Positions 14,935 to 22,500 are shown, counted from the first letter of the stretch. The stretch is DNA of 28,547 bases from Desulfovibrionaceae bacterium (GCA_900770205.1 CAAGJV010000294.1:1-28547), one strand, 5' to 3'. Numbers and translations: made by a program. Notes: a model not told the origin generated them from the sequence alone.

Positions 14935-17010
14935 ATGTCCAACCGTACCTTTGAACTCAAGGATCTGCGCAATATCGGCATCATGGCCCATATCGACGCC
15001 GGCAAGACGACGACGACCGAACGTATCCTTTTCTATACGGGCGTGAACCACAAGATCGGTGAAACGCACGAAGGCGAGTCCACCATGGACTGGATGGCCC
15101 AGGAAAAGGAACGCGGAATCACCATTACCTCCGCCGCCACCCACTGCCAGTGGAAAGGCCGCACCATCAACATCATCGACACTCCCGGCCACGTTGACTT
15201 CACCATCGAAGTGGAACGTTCCCTCCGCGTGCTCGATGGCGCTGTGGCCGTGTTCGACGGCGTGAACGGTGTGGAACCCCAGTCTGAAACCGTATGGCGT
15301 CAGGCCAACCGCTACAATGTTCCCCGTATCTGCTTCATCAACAAGATGGACAGAATCGGCGCCGACTTCTTCCATTCCGTTCAGACCATTCACGATCGCC
15401 TGAAGGCCAACCCTGTCATGCTGCAGCTGCCCATCGGGCATGAAGATGAATTCTGCGGCGTGGTAGACCTTATCAAGGGCAAGGCCATTATCTTTGATAA
15501 GGAAAGCAAGGGCGCCAACTTCACGGAACAGGAAATCCCTGCCGATCTCATGGATCTGTACGAGGAAAAGCGCCTGGAAATGATGGAAGCCGTTGCCGAA
15601 CAGGATGAAGAAATGATGGAGAAGTACCTTGAAGAAGGCACCCTCTCCGAAGAAGATCTTCATTACTGCATCCGCAAGGCCACCATTGCCCAGAGCATCG
15701 TTCCCGTTCTCTGCGGCACCGCCTTCCGCAACGTCGGCGTGCAGCTTCTGCTCGATGCTATCGTGGAATATCTGCCTTCTCCCCTCGATATTGAGGAAAT
15801 GAAGGGCACGAACCCCGATACCGGTGCAGAAGTCCTCTGCCCTGCAGACGACAAGGCTCCTCTTGCCGGCCTCGTCTTCAAGCTTGCTGCCGACCCGTAC
15901 ATCGGCCATCTCTCCTTCTTCCGCGTGTACTCCGGCTTTGTGGAACCCGGCATGTCCGTGTTCAACTCCACGTCCGGCAAGCCCGAACGCATCGGCCGTA
16001 TCGTGCGCATGCACGCCAATAAGCGCGAAGAAATCAAGTGGGCCGGCGCCGGCGACATCGTTGCCCTCGTGGGCCTGAAGAACGTCTCCACCGGCGATAC
16101 CCTCTGCCACGACGACGCTCCTGTGGTTCTGGAATCCCTCGACATCCCGGATCCCGTTATCCAGGTTGCCATCGAACCCAAGACCAAGGCCGACCGCGAC
16201 GCCCTCTCTGCCGCTCTCAACAAGCTCTCCAAGGAAGATCCCTCCTTCCGCGTGACGGGCGATGAAGAAACCGGCCAGACCCTTATCGCCGGCATGGGCG
16301 AGCTGCATCTCGACATCATTGTCGACCGCCTCACCCGCGAATTCAACGTGAATGCCAACGTGGGCAAGCCCCAGGTTGCCTATCGCGAAACCATTACCAA
16401 GCCCTCCAAATCCGACACCAAGTACGCCAAGCAGTCTGGCGGCCGCGGCCAGTATGGTCATGCTGTCATCGAGATTGAACCCAATCCCGGCAATGGCTAC
16501 GAGTTTGTCAACTCCATTACCGGCGGCGTTATTCCCAAGGAATACATCCCCGCTATCGACAAGGGTATCCAGGATGCTCTGAAGAGCGGCGTTCTGGCCG
16601 GCTACCCTGCCGTTGATGTCAAGGTCAACCTTGTCTTTGGTTCCTACCATGAAGTGGACTCCTCCGAACAGGCCTTCTATGTGGCCGGTTCCATGGCTAT
16701 CAAAGATGCCATGCGCAAGGCCAGCCCTGTTCTGCTGGAACCCATCATGAGTGTGGAAGTTGTCACGCCCGAAGATTACCTTGGCGATGTCATGGGCGAC
16801 CTCAACGGCCGCCGCGGCAAGGTGCAGGCCATGGAAGCCCGTGCCGGCGCCCAGGTTATCAGCTGCCATGTGCCGCTGTCCGAAATGTTCGGCTACGCCA
16901 CCGACCTGCGCTCCCGTACTCAGGGCCGCGCCACCTTCAGCATGCAGTTCGATCACTACGAAAAAGTGCCCGCCAGCATTTCTGAAGAACTGGTAGCCAA
17001 GAAGAACTGA
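14935..17010 (+). CDS. fusA: Elongation factor G
   Basis: EF-G is the GTPase that moves tRNAs and mRNA through the ribosome after each peptide bond. The 691-residue product has the P-loop AHIDAGKTTTTERI, DTPGHVDF and NKMDRIGAD, then the tRNA-mimicking domains II to V. The length is normal. It starts 6 bases after rpsG with no strong ribosome binding site, so translation is probably coupled. No tuf or rpsJ follows; a strong terminator does. A second, more divergent EF-G elsewhere is common in this group, but this copy looks like the housekeeping one. Confidence 0.98.
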   Translation: MSNRTFELKDLRNIGIMAHIDAGKTTTTERILFYTGVNHKIGETHEGESTMDWMAQEKERGITITSAATHCQWKGRTINIIDTPGHVDFTIEVERSLRVLDGAVAVFDGVNGVEPQSETVWRQANRYNVPRICFINKMDRIGADFFHSVQTIHDRLKANPVMLQLPIGHEDEFCGVVDLIKGKAIIFDKESKGANFTEQEIPADLMDLYEEKRLEMMEAVAEQDEEMMEKYLEEGTLSEEDLHYCIRKATIAQSIVPVLCGTAFRNVGVQLLLDAIVEYLPSPLDIEEMKGTNPDTGAEVLCPADDKAPLAGLVFKLAADPYIGHLSFFRVYSGFVEPGMSVFNSTSGKPERIGRIVRMHANKREEIKWAGAGDIVALVGLKNVSTGDTLCHDDAPVVLESLDIPDPVIQVAIEPKTKADRDALSAALNKLSKEDPSFRVTGDEETGQTLIAGMGELHLDIIVDRLTREFNVNANVGKPQVAYRETITKPSKSDTKYAKQSGGRGQYGHAVIEIEPNPGNGYEFVNSITGGVIPKEYIPAIDKGIQDALKSGVLAGYPAVDVKVNLVFGSYHEVDSSEQAFYVAGSMAIKDAMRKASPVLLEPIMSVEVVTPEDYLGDVMGDLNGRRGKVQAMEARAGAQVISCHVPLSEMFGYATDLRSRTQGRATFSMQFDHYEKVPASISEELVAKKN

Positions 17011-17040
17011 TTCAGGTTTTCCTGAAGGCCAAAGAACTCG

Positions 17041-17072
17041 AAGGCCGGAGCAGCATTGCTCCGGCCTTTTCT
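17041..17072 (+). terminator. Terminator of the str operon
   Basis: A perfect 12-bp stem (AAGGCCGGAGCA with TGCTCCGGCCTT) around a GCAT loop is followed by TTCTTCT. It lies 30 bases after the fusA stop. It separates fusA from the rest of the ribosomal protein genes. Confidence 0.9.
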
Positions 17073-17105
17073 TCTGGTGTTTTCAGGCTGTTTTCGTTTT
17101 CCATA

Positions 17106-17142
17106 AGAAAAGGCCCGTCTGCCAGAGAAACAGGCGGGCCTT
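17106..17142 (-). terminator. Terminator of the usp gene
   Basis: On the minus strand AAGGCCCGCCTG pairs with CAGACGGGCCTT (one G-U) around a 9-base loop and runs into TTTTCTTAT. It lies 18 bases after the usp stop. Together with the fusA terminator it isolates two convergent units. Confidence 0.85.
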
Positions 17143-17160
17143 CTGCTTACTTTTCTGCCA

Positions 17161-17628
17161 TTAGAAGTCCGGCGTGCATTCCAGGCTGAGGTCGTTCGGA
17201 ATGACCATAACGGGAATACGGGTCTTGCCGATGATGTTTTCCGAAGGCTTGTTGAAGAGAGAGCCGAACAGCCCCTTGGTCGACATGCTGCCGATGATGA
17301 TAAGATCGGCGCAGTATTTGTCTATCACGCTGAGCAGCTCTTCTTCCACCTTGCCTTCCGTCAGCACGATGGTGGTATCAAGCCCGGCAAAAGTTTTATT
17401 CACATACTGGGTGAAGGCGTCTTCATTATTTTTACGGCTTTCTTCAATAAGCTTTTCCACCATGCTCCTGCTTCCGGTACGGCGCAGAATCGCCTCGTTA
17501 TCGGCGGCAACATGAACAAGAATCAGCTTGGCATCGTTCTGGCGGGTAATATCGCCGACATACTGAGCCACATCGTCGGGGTTTTCAGAAAGGTTGATGC
17601 AGCAGACAATATTGGAAAAAACAGACAT
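17161..17628 (-). CDS. Universal stress protein (UspA family)
   Basis: A 155-residue cytoplasmic protein of the Usp fold. These bind ATP or AMP in many members and accumulate under starvation or stress. The N-terminal strand NIVCCINLSENPDDVAQYV and the segment CADLIIIGSMSTKGLFGS fit the family, as does the closing strand TRIPVMVIPND. The glycine pattern GxxSxKGxxGS, followed by PSENII, is close to the ATP-binding motif, so nucleotide binding is plausible. AGGAGGACACC precedes the start. It has its own promoter and terminator, so it is a single-gene unit. Confidence 0.93.
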   Translation of the reverse strand: MSVFSNIVCCINLSENPDDVAQYVGDITRQNDAKLILVHVAADNEAILRRTGSRSMVEKLIEESRKNNEDAFTQYVNKTFAGLDTTIVLTEGKVEEELLSVIDKYCADLIIIGSMSTKGLFGSLFNKPSENIIGKTRIPVMVIPNDLSLECTPDF

Positions 17629-17677
17629 GGTGTCCTCCTGTTCAGATACTGGATAAAAGATTCCGTTGTCAGCAGAT

Positions 17678-17707
17678 ACTATTCTGTCATTCCCGATACC
17701 TTGTCAA
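17678..17707 (-). promoter_or_regulatory. Promoter of usp
   Basis: On the minus strand TTGACA (17707-17702) is a perfect -35 box and AATAGT (17683-17678) lies 18 bases downstream. This sits 50 bases ahead of the usp start. A TTCCATG...CATGGAA inverted repeat (17734-17758) lies just upstream and may be an activator or repressor site. Confidence 0.6.
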
Positions 17708-17765
17708 GCAGAATACCATAATTCACATGCCTCTTCCATGGAGAATGCCCGCATGGAATTGCCCA

Positions 17766-17804
17766 TGAAAAAAGGCCATGGATACATTCCATGGCCTTTT
17801 TTCA
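17766..17804. terminator. Terminator downstream of tRNA-Pro
   Basis: A 16-bp stem (TGAAAAAAGGCCATGG and its complement) around a 7-base loop. It has A and U runs on both flanks, so it can act in either direction. On the minus strand it lies 5 bases after the tRNA 3' end. Confidence 0.85.
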
Positions 17805-17809
17805 TAAAC

Positions 17810-17884
17810 TGGTCGGGGCGACTGGGTTTGAACCAGCGACTTTCTGCTCCCAAAGCAGACGCGCTACCGCTGCGCCACGCCCCG
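17810..17884 (-). tRNA. tRNA-Pro (anticodon UGG)
   Basis: On the minus strand the 75-base sequence folds into a full cloverleaf. The acceptor arms CGGGGCG and CGCCCCG pair perfectly. The D arm contains AGCGGTAGC. The anticodon stem TCTGC/GCAGA holds the loop TTTGGGA, so the anticodon is UGG. The T arm has GGTTCAAACCC. The CCA end is encoded. It lies 50 bases after the pal stop, with a hairpin but no promoter box between them. Confidence 0.96.
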
Positions 17885-17925
17885 CTGACTCAATGCTCAG
17901 GATGTTCCTGAGCATTGGCTGTCAG
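17885..17925 (-). other. Hairpin between pal and tRNA-Pro
   Basis: CAATGCTCAGGA pairs perfectly with TCCTGAGCATTG around a TGT loop (17891-17917), and CTGAC/GTCAG arms extend it. There is no U run, so it is not a normal intrinsic terminator. It may be an RNA-processing site that frees the tRNA from a pal transcript. Confidence 0.55.
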
Positions 17926-17934
17926 AAACTTTAT

Positions 17935-18420
17935 TTAGCGGGCGACAACGTTGAATTCGTCGCGGCGGTTCTTGGACCATACGGCTTCGCCAGTGCCTTC
18001 AACAGCGGGGCGTTCCTTGCCGTAGGAGATGACATCGAGCTGAGCGGCAGGCACGCCGAGGCGGATCATGTATTCATAAGCAGCGCGGGCACGGCGTTCG
18101 CCGAGAGCGAGGTTGTATTCCTGGGTGCCGCGTTCGTCGCAGTTGCCTTCAATGCGCACGCGGATGGAAGGATACTGCTTCATGAGTTCAGCCTTCTGCT
18201 GGAGCATGCTGCGGTATTCGGCCTTGATGTCGTACTTGTCGAAATCAAAGTACACAACGCCATCGGTGATCTTCTGGGCGGCAGCGTCAACAGCGGAGAT
18301 GCCGGCAGCAGGAGCAGGTTCAACATTGCTCACTTCCGTGTTCTTCTTCGCGCAGCCGGCGCCCATGCCGAGAGCAAGGGCGAGAACCATCACCATACCA
18401 AAAGACTTCAAAGATTTCAT
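17935..18420 (-). CDS. pal: Peptidoglycan-associated lipoprotein Pal
   Basis: Pal anchors the outer membrane to the cell wall and works with TolB and the TolQRA motor. The 161-residue protein has a lipoprotein signal with the acylated cysteine at C23 (GMGAGC; a Gly at -3 is less usual). A short Ala/Pro linker leads to the OmpA-like domain with VYFDFDKYDI and GNCDERGTQEYNLALGERRA, the peptidoglycan-binding motif. It ends RRDEFNVVAR. AGGAGGAGTTATC precedes the start. It has its own promoter, separate from tolB upstream, and the tRNA-Pro lies just downstream. Confidence 0.95.
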   Translation of the reverse strand: MKSLKSFGMVMVLALALGMGAGCAKKNTEVSNVEPAPAAGISAVDAAAQKITDGVVYFDFDKYDIKAEYRSMLQQKAELMKQYPSIRVRIEGNCDERGTQEYNLALGERRARAAYEYMIRLGVPAAQLDVISYGKERPAVEGTGEAVWSKNRRDEFNVVAR

Positions 18421-18523
18421 GATAACTCCTCCTGAGAGTTAATTCATAATATTTCTCTTTCCGCGCTGTTCCTGTTGCTTTATAGCGCTAAGAAAGAAAA
18501 CTGCACTTATTGGGCAAAGCGGC

Positions 18524-18551
18524 ATATTACCCTCCCGCTAGGCAATGTCAA
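18524..18551 (-). promoter_or_regulatory. Promoter of pal
   Basis: On the minus strand TTGACA (18551-18546) and TAATAT (18529-18524) are separated by 16 bases, about 100 bases before the pal start. It lies in the 170-base gap after tolB. A transcript starting here would cover pal and probably tRNA-Pro. Confidence 0.6.
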
Positions 18552-18590
18552 GCAAATGAACGGGGGGTTCCGCAAAAAATTAAACTTTTT

Positions 18591-19910
18591 TTACTTTCCC
18601 CAGCTGGGAAAAGAAGCATTTCCCGCGCCTGTGGGAACATGCCTGGCCTCGCCTCCATGCCTTGTTGTCAGATATATCTGCGACTGTCCGCTTCTTGTTG
18701 AAGTAAACGCCACAAAGTAGCTGTCGGGCGCAAAAGATGGCTGCTCATCTCTGCCAGGGCCAAAGGAAACCTGCTGTTCGTAGCCGGTAACCATATCATG
18801 GACAAAAATGCGGAAGCCGGCCGAGGTTGCCTTGGTATACGCAATAAGCGTTCCATCGGGGCTGATGCATGGTTCAGAGTTATAGGAACCATCCATGCTT
18901 ACGCGGGAAACCGCCCCCGTATTCAAATCTTTCAGGAACACCTGAGGGCTGCCAAGCCTGCTCGAGGTAAAGGCCATTTTCGTTCCCGTGGCATCAAAAG
19001 AAGGAGAAACATTGATGGCGGCACTCTGTTCCAAAGGCCTTTCGCGCTGGAATTGCCGGTTCAAAAGAAAGATATCGGGGTAATGCCCGGTAGAAAGACT
19101 GACGGCCACTCTGTTGTCCGGCAGAAAACTCGGGCCGATGACGGTATTGCCTGGAAAGCGGACGCGCTTCACGGTATTGTTCAGCCTGTCCCACACGCCA
19201 AGAGCATGCGTGCTGTCGTCAAGATGACTGAAAACCACATAGCGGCCATCGGGAGACCAGGAAGGAGACATGGCAGATCCGGGAATATTCGTCACCTGCC
19301 TGAGATCGCGGCCTGTGGCCCGAACGACCCATACATCGCGCTTGCGGCCATTGCCCTTAACAAAAGCGAGAGAACTGCTGAAAAAGCCGCGGGCTCCCGT
19401 CAGCGCTTCCATGAGGTCATCGCAGAAACGGTCGGCAACATTCGGAATTTCGGCATGCGTCACGCCGGAATAGGCGTTGCCGAACACAAATTTACCGGAA
19501 TACGTTTCAAAAACGCGAAGCTCCACCGTACTGTTTTCACCATCGCCAGCCGGCCAGTGCGCCGTCACCAGAAGATCTGCTCCGGCGATCTGGAATCGCC
19601 GGAAATCCACGGCGGCACCATTCCATGCCGGAAGAACCGTTCCTCCAAGAACAGCGGAAGAAGGAATAAGCTGCATGAACGGCAGAAAATTGAGATTCGC
19701 CGTGATGGCCCCGTCCAGTTCCGCACCGAGGGCCGCTGCCTTCTGCTCAGGCGCAGTGAGAGGGGCCGCCATCGACAGCTTAATCTGGTTCTGGCCCGGG
19801 CCATAAATATCCACCATGGTTGCCGCATGGCCCTGCACCGCCGCCACGAAAACGAACACCAGAAGAGCCGCAGCAACGCGGCCATAAAAATTATGAAAAA
19901 ATTTTTTCAT
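18591..19910 (-). CDS. tolB: Tol-Pal system protein TolB
   Basis: TolB is the periplasmic partner of Pal and helps pull in the outer membrane during division. From ATG 19910 it has 439 residues, with a signal peptide (KKFFHNFYGRVAAALLVF and a cut after QGHAA). The amino-terminal alpha/beta domain is followed by a beta-propeller of PD40-type repeats such as SPSWSPDGRYVVF, NVSPSFDATGTKMAF and EPCISPDGTLIAY. An upstream in-frame start at 19946 would spoil the signal peptide. AAGGTG precedes the chosen start. tolQ, tolR and tolA, usually directly upstream, are missing here. Confidence 0.95.
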   Translation of the reverse strand: MKKFFHNFYGRVAAALLVFVFVAAVQGHAATMVDIYGPGQNQIKLSMAAPLTAPEQKAAALGAELDGAITANLNFLPFMQLIPSSAVLGGTVLPAWNGAAVDFRRFQIAGADLLVTAHWPAGDGENSTVELRVFETYSGKFVFGNAYSGVTHAEIPNVADRFCDDLMEALTGARGFFSSSLAFVKGNGRKRDVWVVRATGRDLRQVTNIPGSAMSPSWSPDGRYVVFSHLDDSTHALGVWDRLNNTVKRVRFPGNTVIGPSFLPDNRVAVSLSTGHYPDIFLLNRQFQRERPLEQSAAINVSPSFDATGTKMAFTSSRLGSPQVFLKDLNTGAVSRVSMDGSYNSEPCISPDGTLIAYTKATSAGFRIFVHDMVTGYEQQVSFGPGRDEQPSFAPDSYFVAFTSTRSGQSQIYLTTRHGGEARHVPTGAGNASFPSWGK

Positions 19911-19936
19911 ACAACACCTTGCATAAATTTCCTTGG

Positions 19937-19957
19937 CAGGCAGCATGCCGCTGCCTG
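19937..19957 (-). other. Hairpin in the tolB leader
   Basis: CAGGCAG and CTGCCTG pair around a 7-base loop, 27 bases ahead of the tolB start. There is no U run. It may be part of the tolB 5' untranslated region; nothing else is known. Confidence 0.35.
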
Positions 19958-20079
19958 AAGCGGCCTAGAGCATAGTCTTGTGCCCGTCCACGGTCAAGAT
20001 GTCCCTTTTCTCCTCAGAGCTGGATAAGGCGCCACACCAAAACAGCTCCAGGGCGAAGCTATCGCTGTAGCGCGTATCT

Positions 20080-21264
20080 TCAGGCCTTTTTTTCCTTTCG
20101 ACGCCATGCCGCCACAAGCTGATCAAAAGGAGCAAACAAGGGCCGGAGAGCATACTCATTCGCCATTCCGGCATTCGGCTTTTCAAAAGCGGCAATAAGC
20201 ACGGCATGAAGGCCGTGGGCGGAATAAAAAGGCTTGGCAAAATACGACCGGACGCCGCAGGGAATAAACATGGCCCAGTCTATGGATTTTATGCTGTCCA
20301 GCGTATCTTCCACCGTAAGCGAATCCAGGCTGAACCTTTCTATATCCTGAGCGATAGTCCCTTCGTAGGCATGGGCATCCCCCCATTTCAGCGAGGAAAA
20401 AAGCCTTCCTACTCCGTATACCTCCACTTTTCCCACGGTGGACTGGATATCGGAAAACATAAGCCCGTCCACCTGCGGACAGAGCTTCATTAACTTCTCC
20501 AGCTCATGCTTCAGGGAAAAATGCTCCTGCACCTCTCTCTGCGGAACAACAGAACACATGGCCGGGCGATCCGGAATATTGAGCAGGGCTATGCGGACGA
20601 TATCGGATTCCGAAGAACAGGGTGAAATGCGCACCTTGGAACCAAGTATTCCCCCTGTTCCGCACCTGAGCATAAGCGTTCCCGCCCAAACATCGTCTGC
20701 TACTGCCGCACGTGCGGCCTGCATCAGAGGTTTTATCAGCTCTCCAGGAGCTATGTCTTCCAAGGTAAAATAATCTGCCTGCCTTGCAGCATTAATGAAA
20801 AGTTCCTGTGCCGCCTGATTGCAGGTAACGATTTCCTGCTGCCTCAAACTCAGCACCAGCACGGGATACTGTATGTTTCCCAGGGCAAGCTGGCATGTGC
20901 CTGCCATGCCATTAGCCACAAAAGCCGCCGGCAGAACCGCTTCCTTCAGCATGCCGAAATAAAAATCCTGGTTTTGCGAAGATGGCCAGCCCTGAAGCAT
21001 ATAGGGAATGTTCGGAGAACCGGAAAGATGAAAAGACACAGCCGCAGGCTGGCGGCTCGTCATCATATCCCAGAATTCCGCCAGAAGAGGAAGATCTGAC
21101 TTTTCCACCATGCGCTTGCGGAACTGTGCATCTTTAATGATGCGCGATGTATCTTCCCCGAGCGCGGGAATCTCCCAGGCATTGAGAAGCTTAATGCGGG
21201 AACGGCGGTGTTCGATCTGCCAGAGTAAGCCAGGAAACCCCGTCAGCCATTGGGAATGTTCCAT
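20080..21264 (-). CDS. Putative sensor protein, PAS-like and GAF-like regions, no output domain
   Basis: I do not recognise this 394-residue protein firmly. Residues 6-115 resemble a PAS domain (VEKSDLPLLAEFWDMM). Residues 130-225 look like a second one (PVLVLSLRQQEIVTCNQAAQELF). Residues 258-375 are GAF-like. No kinase, GGDEF, sigma-54 or DNA-binding output is seen, and no membrane span or signal peptide. GGAGATTGTC precedes the start. It is divergent from the FadR-type regulator at 21563, and a TGGTACAACCA site lies against its promoter. It could be a ligand sensor that works with a partner. Confidence 0.6.
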   Translation of the reverse strand: MEHSQWLTGFPGLLWQIEHRRSRIKLLNAWEIPALGEDTSRIIKDAQFRKRMVEKSDLPLLAEFWDMMTSRQPAAVSFHLSGSPNIPYMLQGWPSSQNQDFYFGMLKEAVLPAAFVANGMAGTCQLALGNIQYPVLVLSLRQQEIVTCNQAAQELFINAARQADYFTLEDIAPGELIKPLMQAARAAVADDVWAGTLMLRCGTGGILGSKVRISPCSSESDIVRIALLNIPDRPAMCSVVPQREVQEHFSLKHELEKLMKLCPQVDGLMFSDIQSTVGKVEVYGVGRLFSSLKWGDAHAYEGTIAQDIERFSLDSLTVEDTLDSIKSIDWAMFIPCGVRSYFAKPFYSAHGLHAVLIAAFEKPNAGMANEYALRPLFAPFDQLVAAWRRKEKKA

Positions 21265-21291
21265 GACAATCTCCGCAACGGTAAAGGTTAT

Positions 21292-21319
21292 GATGTTTTT
21301 TCATAATGAAAAAATCATC
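21292..21319. repeat. AT-rich palindrome over the sensor gene promoter
   Basis: TTTTTTCAT-A-ATGAAAAAA (21296-21314) is a perfect 19-base palindrome, extended by GATG and CATC arms with one unpaired base. It covers the -10 region of the sensor gene. It could be an operator. Confidence 0.5.
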
Positions 21320-21328
21320 TCTTGTAAA
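21300..21328 (-). promoter_or_regulatory. Promoter of the PAS/GAF sensor gene
   Basis: On the minus strand TTTACA (21328-21323) and TATGAA (21305-21300) have an ideal 17-base spacer and lie 36 bases before the start codon. Confidence 0.6.
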
Positions 21329-21329
21329 T

Positions 21330-21340
21330 TGGTACAACCA
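21330..21340. promoter_or_regulatory. FadR/GntR-type operator TGGT-ACA-ACCA
   Basis: TGGT and ACCA arms around three bases match the TGGTNNNACCA consensus used by FadR-family regulators such as PdhR and LldR. The flank ATTGGT strengthens the match on the left. It lies one base upstream of the -35 of the sensor gene, 222 bases from the regulator's start. The GntR protein at 21563 is the obvious candidate to bind it. Confidence 0.6.
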
Positions 21341-21500
21341 TTTTATCATCAAGCTCCTGCAACCTTCTCCAAAAACGTTTTCCAGCGCTGTTTCGTTCGG
21401 GAGAAAAACCGTGTCAAAGCATTTTGGATGAACCATTTATTTTAATTTTATCTTTTTATTTCAATAAGATTAAATAAATACCCTTTCCATAAAAAAAGGC

Positions 21501-21530
21501 TTGTCTCTTTTTTTATAGCAGAGCAAGAAT
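21501..21530 (+). promoter_or_regulatory. Possible promoter of the GntR cassette
   Basis: TTGTCT (21501-21506) and AAGAAT (21525-21530) are 18 bases apart and 32 bases before the regulator start. ATAAAAAAA (21489-21497) and TTTTTTTAT (21508-21516) form inverted arms around the -35. Confidence 0.4.
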
Positions 21531-21562
21531 AAAGCAAAGGTATCCTTAGCCAGAGAACGCCT

Positions 21563-22207
21563 ATGAACAAGCATACGCAGATAGTAAGGCAGCTGGAACA
21601 GGCATTGATGGAAGGCCGTTGGAAGCTGTTTGAACGATTGCCTGCCGAACGGCAGCTTGCTGCAGAACTGGGCGTCAACCGCAATACGCTGAAGACGGCC
21701 ATAAGTGTTCTTGTGGGCAGGGGTATCCTTGAAACGCAGCATGGCAGCGGAACGCGCGTTGTTGCCATGCCCTACGGGCAGCCGATACAGGCAGAACTTT
21801 CGGAAAGGCTGCAGGCTGCGCTCCTTGTTATGCCCTCTATCATGAGGGCAAGCGCTCTTTCCATACGCCCTTCTCAGCTGCTGAAACTGGAAAGGCTGCT
21901 TCACATGGCCGGTTCAGCCCTGAGAAGCGACGATGCCAAGGCCTTTATCCAGGCGCAGATGCAGTTTTTTTCCGAGTCGGTGGGCTTTATCGACAATGCA
22001 AGCGTCAATGCCATTGCGGCAGCGTGCATGCCCGATGGAAAATCGCTGATGCGCCTCTTATCCGCATGCAGCCTGCAGGAATACGAAGCGCTTTTTTCCC
22101 AGCTGGCGCGCATCCTGAGTTCCATGCGTCATGCCGATGCCGAGGAAACGGCCGCGGCGGCCCATGCCTATATTGTCACGCTGCAGAACCTGGTGGAGAA
22201 AAAATGA
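21563..22207 (+). CDS. GntR/FadR-type transcriptional regulator
   Basis: A 214-residue DNA-binding protein. Residues 1-68 form the winged helix of the GntR family, with LPAERQLAAELGVNRNTLKTAISVLVGRGILETQHGSGTRVV almost canonical. The C-terminal 140 residues are all helical and resemble the FCD effector domain of FadR-type regulators. The usual Asp and His metal ligands are not obvious, since the usual FH position reads QMQFF. The start codon has only a weak GAGAACG upstream. It is the first gene of a cassette with the RRDFLQG protein, with an ATGA overlap. The likely target includes the operator at 21330. Confidence 0.88.
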   Translation: MNKHTQIVRQLEQALMEGRWKLFERLPAERQLAAELGVNRNTLKTAISVLVGRGILETQHGSGTRVVAMPYGQPIQAELSERLQAALLVMPSIMRASALSIRPSQLLKLERLLHMAGSALRSDDAKAFIQAQMQFFSESVGFIDNASVNAIAAACMPDGKSLMRLLSACSLQEYEALFSQLARILSSMRHADAEETAAAAHAYIVTLQNLVEKK

Positions 22208-22500
22208 ATGCAGGAAGAGAAATACACCGCAGGGATTTTCTGCAAGGGCTTCTCCATCCGCTTCGCTCAGAGGCTTTGCAGGATCAGCAGCCCACCCTTC
22301 CCAAGTCTATGCTGCCCCCTGAATTTTCCGGGGCCATGCTGAGAATGGAAATCTCACGTATGGGCATGGACCCAGGGAATATGACAGAAGATGAGATGGC
22401 CGAACTGGTACTTCATGCCATGCAAGGAAGCGCTCAGCAAGACCAGCCGGCACAGGAGCATCCTGCTTTTCGTGGGGAAGAGCAGGAATCCATGTATTGA
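22204..22500 (+). CDS. 98-residue protein with twin-arginine-like RRDFLQG
   Basis: I do not recognise this protein. Its start overlaps the regulator's stop codon (ATGA), so it is translationally coupled. Residues 9-15 read RRDFLQG, like the Tat signal core, but no hydrophobic stretch follows (LLHPLRSEAL instead). It is therefore unlikely to be an exported Tat substrate as it stands. The rest is hydrophilic and rich in Met, Gln and Glu, with MLRMEISRMGMDPGNMTEDEMAE in the middle. It ends 15 bases before the membrane protein gene. It could be a chaperone, a small subunit of the next two proteins, or a decayed exported protein. The methionines might bind copper, but this is only a guess. Confidence 0.7.
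   Translation: MNAGREIHRRDFLQGLLHPLRSEALQDQQPTLPKSMLPPEFSGAMLRMEISRMGMDPGNMTEDEMAELVLHAMQGSAQQDQPAQEHPAFRGEEQESMY

Noticed and set aside
14338..16956. An 872-codon open frame on the minus strand opposite fusA
   Set aside because: Antisense to rpsG and fusA, with repetitive Gly/His/Val composition and no known domain. It is the usual shadow of a strongly biased gene.
17791..18435. A plus-strand reading frame of 214 codons with GATGFEPATFCSQSRR near its start
   Set aside because: This stretch is the antisense translation of the tRNA-Pro gene, a well-known false protein, and the rest is antisense to pal.
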